DNA of 64,000 bases from Lindgomyces ingoldianus. Lineage: Eukaryota; Ascomycota; Dothideomycetes; Pleosporales; Lindgomycetaceae. The notes below the pieces were generated by a model. It had not been told where the DNA came from. It searched no databases and saw only the letters and a list, made by a program, of their open reading frames with translations. The DNA lies in contig NW_022985226.1 of the NCBI RefSeq assembly GCF_010093535.1, positions 1-64,000 on the forward strand, written 5' to 3'. Positions 57,026 through 64,000 of the stretch are shown piece by piece. The position numbers were made by a program, and so were the translations under genes. Within the stretch, counting starts at the first letter, position 1. Each line of letters starts with the position of its first letter.

Positions 57026-58272
57026 ATGTATAAAGTCCACGATGAAAATGCGTTCATCAAGATCTGTTCAACAGCAACCACCGTTTCCTATACCAAGGCA
57101 GCTCAGATCATTTGGCCTTTGTCGTTCGGGTCCACCTTCTGGCCCGCTTTTTATTACATTGAACTTGTCCTTCTCCCTCTCCATAGGGTTACATCGTTGA
57201 CGTCTTTTCCTTACACCATATCAGTCGGCCAATCGAATTCCCGCAGCCAGTCAGGCACCTACGGCACGTCGAATACTTCTCAACTCCCACCGCAGCAGGG
57301 GATCAACAACGGGTCTAGCCAAACTCAAAATGGCCATTCACCCCAGAACGGCATTGCGGACACTTCAGACCCCCCCTCAGCATCAATAAGAGAATTCATG
57401 GAGTTCTCAGCCAATCGGGAGATCGTTGAGCTCCATAATGCCATCGTCAGAGGGGCGCAGCCAAATGGAGGGGGCGAGACTCACCCGGCTGGAGAGAGCG
57501 CTTCAAACGTCTCTACTTTCAGCGCCGATCCTTATGGCAGTGACGAAAGACGGTCTACTCTCCAAGCGAACCCGCCATATGGGACCCAAAGACCATTTAC
57601 GTTAGCGAGCTCCCTAACAACCGAATGACAGATATTGAGAGACAAGAGTTGGGCCTTCCGGCATCTACTGGCGAAGCTTTGCAAAACATTCCGACGGCAT
57701 CCATGGCAGATTATATGACGGATCAGACAAATATGGATATCTTGTCGGTGGACTCAATTCCCAGTAATGAGCTTGCAGCAAGTATGGGCTCACTCCGGAT
57801 CGTTCAACGCGACGGCCATACCACCAGCTATACGATTACCAATGGAAACAGCACGTCGAGAGAAGACAACCAACCAACCCGCTTAAGAGGTTACTTGCCA
57901 CAAGAAGATCCCGCAACACAGCATCAATGGCAGAGCGAGTGGACTTCCGATCCTGTACGCCACCAGAACACTCCACTCCCAACTCCTACGTCCCCGGTTA
58001 GAGAAGACGACCTACCTTCGGTCTACTTGACCGACTTGCGGCTAGGTTCACGGACCGAAGAACGGCTCGCTGCGTACGCACACTTTTTTGGTGATTCTTC
58101 CGAACATGAGGCTAGCGAGGAAATTGCAGCAAGCAATCAAGCTGACTTAACTCCGGTACCACGTCGCAACCCCCGAAGGCGTGGGTTGGCAAGGCGTGCT
58201 TCGTTGAGACGAACGACTGAAGCAGACCAAGAGTTTTGGCACGAGTGCAATGGTCCTGTGAACGATAAGTAA
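57026..58272 (+). CDS. Unrecognised disordered protein, apparent frameshift
   Basis: Two overlapping frames make one gene-like unit. Frame 1 (to 57628) ends in a Ser/Gln/Asn/Gly-rich part: SGTYGTSNTSQLPPQQGINN, then SIREFMEFSANREIVELHNA. Frame 2 runs to TAA at 58270-58272 (MTDIERQELGLPASTGEAL...FWHECNGPVNDK) and has a basic tail, RRNPRRRGLARRASLRR, a possible nuclear signal. Frame 2 is already protein-like upstream of its ATG (PAIWDPKTIYVSELPNNR), so the frames should join near 57545, at GACGAAAGACGG, by one base. It is a frameshift, a sequencing error or a cryptic intron. The start is uncertain: 57026 is the first in-frame ATG, but 57040-57190 looks partly intronic (CTCCATAG acceptor). Function unknown. 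Confidence 0.5.
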
Positions 58273-58797
58273 TCTACTTAAACTGTCGTTAGTTTAGAGG
58301 ATATTTGTGGTCTTGGTAAATTGCAGATGATGAAACTGTGTGCACGCTCCTTTAGCAAAGTATCTGCTTTTATTTGGTGTGTATAGGAATAACAACTTGT
58401 TCTGGTGGCATTCTTTGCATTTGCTATACCATATGACCCAATGGAACTCTAATGGTTGGTGTGTGCTGAGTACGATTCGCTGAAGGTTTGAAGCTCACAA
58501 GGCTGCCATTTACAAGAGAACAGACATGCCACTGCAGGGACTAGGTGCATGATCGCCCGTGATGACGTCGGAGACCTCGCTACGGCAACTGCGCGACGCC
58601 TGGACCGAGGGTCCAAGCGCTGCCAAGCCAAATAGAACCAAAACAAATAAGATGCATCTGGTTCCCTCAACCTTCGCATCCATCTATCATGAGCAGCATC
58701 TAGCGTTTATCCTTTGGTTCATTATCTGCTATCGCTCCGAAGCGCTCCTGGGCAGCTACTGTCAACGAACCAACCTAGATATCCTACTATTATCGCC
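58273..58797. other. Intergenic and leader region inside the inverted-repeat module
   Basis: Normal composition. No gene seen. The kinase frame is open upstream to about 58714 without an ATG. Confidence 0.5.
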
Positions 58798-61059
58798 ATG
58801 GCTGAACAGCCGCCCGATTACAAGAAGCTGTTTCTCGAAGAACAACGCAGGCGCGAAGCAGCAGAGGAGGCCCAGAAGGAAGAGCAACGAAAACGCGAAC
58901 AGGTAGAAGAGAGAATCCGCAAGACCACGCTCCCCGAGTTCCTCGACGCTTGCCACAATTACCTTCACTCAGGTCTCACCATCCAAACCGATGCGACCTT
59001 GTCAACACGGGGCGACCCTGCAAATGCGAATAACAAACTTCGGCCCGAGAGAATCTGCGAATGGGAAGACTTTCCGGCACGTCAGGAAGCAATTTGGAAT
59101 AACCTTATGAAGTCGGCATTTGTCTCAGAGCAATTCTTCACTTCAGTACACACCTTACAAGAGTCCGGGGACGCGGTTCGACAAAGGATGCTGAGCTCAG
59201 AGCTTGACCTACACCTCTTTCAGCGGTCTACTGTCGAGGACCCCGTGTCTTTGATTGTTAAACAACTGTACAACAGCCGAGCGCTTCGACGGAAGTTTGG
59301 GTTGCACGGGTCCATAAGTTTTGAGAATCATGCCAACACCCTTACTCCAGACTTGCTAGTGAACAGCCTAGAGCAAATATCTGTGTCTAGCAATCGACGG
59401 CGACGGTCACCACGCTTGTTAGCTAAGGAGCTGCCCGGTCCATCAGAGCCCTCGGTGGCGGCACAACGTTCAGAAACAGCACGATCCTCCCGTCCCCGCG
59501 CGGATCAGTTCTGCGTCTACAACACCAGCACTCAGAATCAAGAGAATCGGATTCCAGCCTTCATTATGGAATACAAGGCCCCCCACAAGCTACCGCTTAG
59601 TTACATATGCGAGGGTCTCGAAGATATGGAGCTTGCGGAGGTGATACGATGTGGTGAGGTCGATGCTCCAAAGGATCGCTTTCGCCGCCTCGTTGCTGCA
59701 GTCATTACGCAGGCATTCTCTTATATGGTCAGGATTGGGGTAGAGTTTGGTTGCGTGTGTACTGGCGAAGCGTTCGTGTTCTTGCGGGTGCCCGATGATC
59801 CTAGGACGGTCTACTACTTCCTATCCGTCCCAAAGGGTGACGTTGGAGCCACTACTGGATGGACACCGGATCTGGATAGCGTGAATCGCTTGCACCTGAC
59901 AGCTGTTGGGCAGATGCTAGCATTCACTCTTCAGGCGCTGAAGACGCCCCAGCGGGGCCAGCAGTGGAGGGTCCAAGCCGCCAATCAGCTGATCACCTGG
60001 GAGGTCGTGTATGAGGACCTGCTGGATACCATACTTCCAGAAGACGTAGCATCCTCAGAGTACCAACCACCTCGACATAGCTATTTTCTGCGCATGTCTC
60101 CTGTCCGGCTGCGACGGAGGCCAGGCCAGACCAGCTCTCCTAGCTGCGAGCAGCCACAGGATCCATCTAGCCCCAGTGACGAGGACCCCGATCCAGATAC
60201 TCCGAGCCAACGCAGACGTCCCCTCCAAGCTCAGCCGCTTGCCCCAACCACGGCTCGCAGCTCGTCTGATCGTCATGCGCCCCAAGCAGCTCAGGATGGA
60301 CAGTATTGCACACAGAACTGTTTGCGTGGATTGGTTGAAGGTGGTCCACTCGATATGCAGTGTCCCAACGTGCGAGCTCATGGTGAGAGGTACCACGAGA
60401 TTGATCAAACTGACTTTCTTGCTCGTATCCGCCAGCAACTCTCCAGCGACCTTGATACCAACTGCCAGCCTGTGAGTCTGCCTGGAGCATGCGGCGTCTT
60501 ATTCCGGGTTCGTCTTGAATCGCACGGATACATCGTTGCAGCCAAGTGTACTCCTATCGACTTCGTCCATCGTCTTGAACGGGAGGCTACTGTCTACGAA
60601 CTTCTCCGTCCAGTCCAGGGAATCCATGTGCCAGTTTATTTGGGCAACATAGACCTGGCGACTCCTTACTACTACGAGGGCATTTGCGAACTTGTTCACA
60701 TGATGTTCCTTAGCTTTGGAGGAAGGCTTATCTCCAAGCACCTTACAAGCGAGAACATAGCTGATGTTACTAAGAGTGCTCATTCCGCAGCGCAAGCAAT
60801 CCACAGCCTTGGGATCTTGCATAAAGACCTTATGCCTCGGAATATGTTATGGAGTGTGGAGACGGGTCGGGTGATGGTGATTGATTTTGAACGGGCCGAA
60901 GTGGTGAAGCAACGAACTGTACTAGGTGATATCTTAGCAAACCAAAAGAGGAAACAAGAGTCTGCAATCATGACTAAGCAGACAAGGGAAAGAACTTCTA
61001 AATTTGCGCGGGAAAGACAAAGGATGGCTACTGAAATACGCAGCCTAGCCTTAGGATAG
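58798..61059 (+). CDS. Nuclease-like region fused to a C-terminal protein kinase
   Basis: 753 residues from ATG at 58798 (CGCCATGG, strong context), no introns needed. Residues 12-42 are a charged coiled coil. Residues 43-420 are a folded region. D236 and 258-EYK-260 (in PAFIMEYKAPHKL, a beta-strand context) resemble the D...E-x-K core of PD-(D/E)XK nucleases, as in fungal and Crinkler-type REase-kinase proteins. Residues 420-500 are a Pro/Ser linker; a Cys motif (YCTQNCLRGL...CPN) lies at 503-524. The kinase spans about 560-700: G-rich strand from 563, Lys583, Glu596, HKDLMPRN (D677, N682) and DFE at 696-698 in place of DFG. The kinase residues are complete, so activity is plausible. The nuclease call is inference from the motif. 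The tail is basic and helical. Confidence 0.85.
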   Translation: MAEQPPDYKKLFLEEQRRREAAEEAQKEEQRKREQVEERIRKTTLPEFLDACHNYLHSGLTIQTDATLSTRGDPANANNKLRPERICEWEDFPARQEAIWNNLMKSAFVSEQFFTSVHTLQESGDAVRQRMLSSELDLHLFQRSTVEDPVSLIVKQLYNSRALRRKFGLHGSISFENHANTLTPDLLVNSLEQISVSSNRRRRSPRLLAKELPGPSEPSVAAQRSETARSSRPRADQFCVYNTSTQNQENRIPAFIMEYKAPHKLPLSYICEGLEDMELAEVIRCGEVDAPKDRFRRLVAAVITQAFSYMVRIGVEFGCVCTGEAFVFLRVPDDPRTVYYFLSVPKGDVGATTGWTPDLDSVNRLHLTAVGQMLAFTLQALKTPQRGQQWRVQAANQLITWEVVYEDLLDTILPEDVASSEYQPPRHSYFLRMSPVRLRRRPGQTSSPSCEQPQDPSSPSDEDPDPDTPSQRRRPLQAQPLAPTTARSSSDRHAPQAAQDGQYCTQNCLRGLVEGGPLDMQCPNVRAHGERYHEIDQTDFLARIRQQLSSDLDTNCQPVSLPGACGVLFRVRLESHGYIVAAKCTPIDFVHRLEREATVYELLRPVQGIHVPVYLGNIDLATPYYYEGICELVHMMFLSFGGRLISKHLTSENIADVTKSAHSAAQAIHSLGILHKDLMPRNMLWSVETGRVMVIDFERAEVVKQRTVLGDILANQKRKQESAIMTKQTRERTSKFARERQRMATEIRSLALG

Positions 61060-61311
61060 CAAGTATACTCTTTGAACAACGCTGTGAATTTTTGTCATGT
61101 ATTCATCTACCCTAAAAGCACATTGTCTTGCTGGGGCGTCCTGTCTATCTGGTCATACTCTGCATGTTGAAGCTCAAACTCCTTCCAGTGCCCTCGCCCA
61201 GTGTCCCTTCCCACTTGGATTTGTCGAAACTGCAAAAACGCGAGGCGCCTCTGTGTGGCGTGATGTGTCGATTCTGGGTTCTGTCCACCTGCGGCGTTAG
61301 AATAGCTGTAC

Positions 61312-61440
61312 ATGTCGCACGTGTCTCACGCGATATCATACCCATGTACTGCACTATTCACTCATTAGGCATAGCTCCTATCTCGTACAGTATATAGTCA
61401 ACTCAGAGCTCTATTGAGCTCCTCAGACCTTACAATACAC
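61312..61440 (-). repeat. Right terminal inverted repeat
   Basis: Inverted partner of 56821-56949; followed by TCGTTCCA (61441-61448). Confidence 0.85.
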
Positions 61441-61448
61441 TCGTTCCA

Positions 61449-62164
61449 CTTTGTTTGGATCTCGCTCCCTTGTCGATTCGTTTGCCATATGCCCCCTCCT
61501 GAGCTCATGTACAGATTGACCCCACCACCTAGATGTCGCTGCAAGGCTGCACTAAACTATATATTATTACATGCTATTCTAAGCAATTATTAAGCAGAGG
61601 TACGCTAAAATAATATAGCGCAGTAGTAAACTATCGCCGCAAGCTGATGGTAGTATAACTAGTAGTCGAGCCTGCGCAGTCTCAGCGATCTCTTGCAGCA
61701 CCCTCTGCAACACCTGCAGCTCAACGCCGAGATGTGGCTGCAAGGCTGCACTGAACTATATAGTATTGCATGCTATTCTAAGCAATTATCAAGCAGCAGC
61801 AGGTTAAAATAATGTAGTGTGGTAGTGAAATGTCGCTGCAAGCTGGTGAGAACAGGTTCTTGCAGGCATATTAGTCAGCAGCGACTCTATCAGGCTTACC
61901 GTTTCCCTAGTCTAGCTTAGCTCCTTCCTAGTCTAGTTTAGCGCTACATTATGCCGAAGTTTATGCGAAGTTTAATGTCAGGTGACGTCCAAATGCGGTA
62001 ATTTTATTAAGTTGAGGCATTTCCTTTCGTAGAACGACGACAGAGAAGCTAGCCTAGGGAATTGATTATAGATTTCACTCGCTAACGCTCGCGAATTAAT
62101 AGGCTGATGCCTAGAGGTGTTAGTAAGAGATTTCCTAGCAGCGTTAGGAAATGCATTAAATAAA
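61449..62164. other. Intergenic, with a 118-bp duplicated segment
   Basis: No gene seen. Contains the direct repeats 61532-61649 and 61731-61848 and grades into the AT-rich compartment. Confidence 0.55.
61532..61848 (+). repeat. Direct repeat pair, 118 bp, 199 bp apart
   Basis: 61532-61649 and 61731-61848 share GCTGCAAGGCTGCACT, ATGCTATTCTAAGCAATTAT and GCAAGCTG.TG at the same spacing. Differences are mostly A/G and C/T. They may be two copies of a small repeat or the ends of a tiny insertion. Confidence 0.75.
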
Positions 62165-62258
62165 TTGCAGCAAATTACAGTAAACTACAGCAATTTGCAG
62201 CAAACTATAGCAAATTACAGCAAACTACAGTAGATTACAGCAGCAGGCAGCAATCCCT
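62165..62258. repeat. Degenerate 10-11 bp tandem repeat
   Basis: Units of the type CAGCAAATTA and CAGCAAACTA, about nine copies. It resembles the minisatellite of the copia LTR, but no LTR flanks are present. Confidence 0.75.
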
Positions 62259-62303
62259 AGTAGATATTAGTTGTATTGCAAGTAGCTCTACATATAGAGA
62301 GGG

Positions 62304-62621
62304 TGTCACGGTATCCTCCCCGGATCCCAGACATAACCGTATCAGACGCGTACTAGAGTATTATCAGTGCACGTCTGACACGAACACAACACAACACAGA
62401 CATGAACTTAAGCACAAACTGCCTTAACACTAACTAAACCTAAAACAGGCTTAATTTATACCTAAAGCGCTTAGACTTCTAAGCTAAGTATTTAATTACT
62501 AATTTCCTCCTAAACCTTCTTGTTCCTTACACAACATCTTATACCTACTATAATACCTTACATAGTAATTAAACTAGACCTCTGTAAAGCTCTATAACCT
62601 TACTTGTGCATAATTATAACA
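62304..62621 (+). repeat. 5' LTR, chromovirus copy C
   Basis: 318 bp. Best-preserved 5' half of the family LTR. Followed by TTACGTTATGTT, the proposed primer site. Confidence 0.93.
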
Positions 62622-64000
62622 TTACGTTATGTTAAAACTCTAGCTAAGAATAGCCTCTAAATCTAATCTAATAAGCTTAGTACTTGCACAACTCTAAGCT
62701 ATTAGAGTAAGCTAAGAAGCCTTCTAAAAAGCGCTTACTTTATAAAAAAGCTACTATGTTGTAAGCTTTAAAGCTCTTTAAAAAGACTTTAAAGAACAGC
62801 TTTATGTTATTAAGTAGTCTATTTCTGCCTTAACTTTTGTTATAGTAGTAGAAACTAAGAACTTACTAGCTTTAAAGCCTACCTAGAAGTCTAGAGATAG
62901 CTTAACTTTCTTCTGCCTAACACTGCCTATAACCTGTAACCCTTTTAACTTAGTAATAAAATCTAACTAACTCTCTAATCCCCTACTGTTTAATAGAAAA
63001 CAGAAAGACCTACCTTCCTTCCTACACAAGCTCTAATACAAACTTAAAGGAAACATAGACTAATTCCCCTCTAAACACTTTTAGTTACTATATGCCTACT
63101 TTTAACTTAACTATAATATAATAGCTTTAATTAACTTACTAATAAATAAGAATATTATTAACCTAAATTAATTTATAGCATTCCTGTAAGTAACTTATAA
63201 AGACCTAAATAAAAAGTTAATAGCTTTAAGTTACCTAAACACTCTATAATAAAAAAAAAAAGCTTTACTTTACACTTTACTAAGTTCTGCTAACTTGCAT
63301 TTAATATAGGCCTAAATAAAATAGGTCTAATTACAGCTTTATATAACTCTCTCTTAACTAAACTGTAATGTGCTATAGTAGAAGAACCCCTTCTAAACAA
63401 CCTTAATATGTATGTAAACCTAATTACTACCTATAATAATAACATAAGGTTTCTCCTTATATAAGCCCTAATACACCCCTAAACTAGCGCAGTTGTAAAT
63501 AAGGACCCTAATATAATAAAAATTAATTTAAATTATGCTCTAGTTAGTTTTAGAAAGTGTAAAAATTACAGAAAAAAAAGTTAATGCTTTAAGTGCAGTA
63601 AGCATAGTTATATCTTTTAAAACTACTTTATTCCTCTTTTTTAAGTCTACGCAAGTAGCGCTGCTAGTACTTATTAAAGATTCTTACTATTTTAATTTTA
63701 TTTTTATAAGGGCTTTAACTTGTATTTAAGCTCTAATCCCTCTTACTACTCTTAACATAGCTGCAGCTATAGTAGTAGGAGCCTGTAAAAAGGCTTGTCC
63801 TAGGGCTAAGTTGCCCCCTAGGACTAATTTAACACTAGATCTTTGCTAACTTATAGGCTAAGTCCCCTACTAATAACTAGAAGTACTAAGTTAATATTCT
63901 TATATGTTTATAATAAAGAACTATATTAGCCTTAATATAGGCTTTTATTAACTTAAGAGTAAATAGTATAAGTTACATTAATAAAGAACTAGCGTGTAAA
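62304..64000 (+). mobile_element. Chromovirus copy C, 5' part, runs off the window
   Basis: Same family as 17251 and 31791. LTR 62304-62621, then leader and gag colinear with the other copies to the window end. The preceding GAGGG (62299-62303) should be its target duplication; the other side is outside. It is the least mutated of the three (TGTCACGGTATCCTCCCCGG kept) but already has RIP stops, for example at the zinc knuckle near 63585. Confidence 0.93.

Larger units (their letters stand above)
56821..61440. mobile_element. 4.6 kb segment bounded by 129-bp inverted repeats, carrying two genes
   Basis: 56821-56949 and the reverse complement of 61312-61440 align without gaps over 129 bp, about 113 identical. 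Both end GTGTATTGTAAGGTCT. Immediately outside are TCGTACCA and TCGTTCCA, 7 of 8 identical, suggesting an 8-bp target duplication as made by hAT, P or KDZ-type transposases. Inside are a disordered-protein gene and a nuclease-like/kinase gene, both plus strand, and no recognisable transposase. It may be a non-autonomous element that captured genes, or a new element type in which one of these proteins acts. Two nearby inverted MITE-like copies would be a simpler alternative. Confidence 0.7.

Noticed and set aside
60055..61079. Minus-strand frames of 99-127 residues under the kinase gene
   Set aside because: Shadows of the intact plus-strand gene; no recognisable motif.
1..64000. tRNA, rRNA or other structural RNA genes
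   Set aside because: No cloverleaf, rRNA motif or snRNA signature was seen on either strand by eye; a tRNAscan run would settle it.

Overview
The window comes from a filamentous ascomycete (Pezizomycotina) with a two-compartment genome. About 51 kb at the left, and the last 1.7 kb, are AT-rich and consist almost wholly of transposable elements (TEs) destroyed by C-to-T/G-to-A mutation of the RIP (repeat-induced point mutation) type. Stops appear at Gln and Trp positions, and catalytic Asp codons have become Asn. Between about 51.4 and 62.3 kb lies an island of normal base composition with real genes. The ~50 bp GTAAGT...CTAAC...AG intron, the F-box and kinase protein types, pogo, Tad-like LINE and chromovirus relics all fit this group. 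The species cannot be named.

1-28.4 kb: a nested graveyard. It holds an internally deleted chromovirus (1809-5966), a minus-strand Ty3/gypsy element with both LTRs and a perfect CCTTC target duplication (6454-13984), another minus-strand gypsy pol (14-17 kb), and two copies of one TA-flanked DNA transposon family (17071-24601; 24661-27830). A full chromovirus (17251-22910, duplication GCCTA) sits in the first copy and a foldback derivative in the second. Solo LTRs with clean 5-bp duplications are scattered throughout. 

28.4-43.6 kb: a five-level nest. A miniature LTR element (TRIM, 27929) was hit by a Ty1/copia element (28438-43592). The copia 5' LTR was hit by a 9.8 kb terminal-inverted-repeat (TIR) element (28751-38574, GATC duplication, Tc1-like DDE transposase relic). 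That element was hit by a chromovirus (31791-38012, ACCTC), which was hit by a second TRIM copy (32302-32855, TTAAG). A 669-base assembly gap (43593-44261) cuts the copia 3' LTR inside its 10-bp minisatellite.

44.3-51.4 kb: decayed sequence, another copia solo LTR, the 3' end of a Tad-like LINE and a minus-strand pogo (DDE_1) transposase with all three catalytic Asp changed to Asn.

51.4-62.3 kb, gene island: an F-box protein (51726-53255), a small spliced membrane-anchored proline-rich protein (53435-53928) and an ankyrin-repeat pseudogene whose internal stops are all TAG at likely Trp positions (54749-55746). Then comes a 4,620-bp segment bounded by 129-bp inverted repeats with a 7/8 matching 8-bp target duplication (56821-61440). 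It carries a disordered-protein gene (apparently frameshifted) and an intact 753-residue protein with a possible PD-(D/E)XK nuclease-like region and a C-terminal protein kinase. This module, with its cargo and no recognisable transposase, is the most interesting candidate in the window. The window ends in a third copy of the chromovirus (62304 onward).

A second thread is self-priming. In the TRIM and the minus-strand gypsy, and more weakly in the chromovirus, the sequence just downstream of the 5' LTR is complementary to a site inside the LTR near the expected transcript start, as in Tf1/sushi elements.
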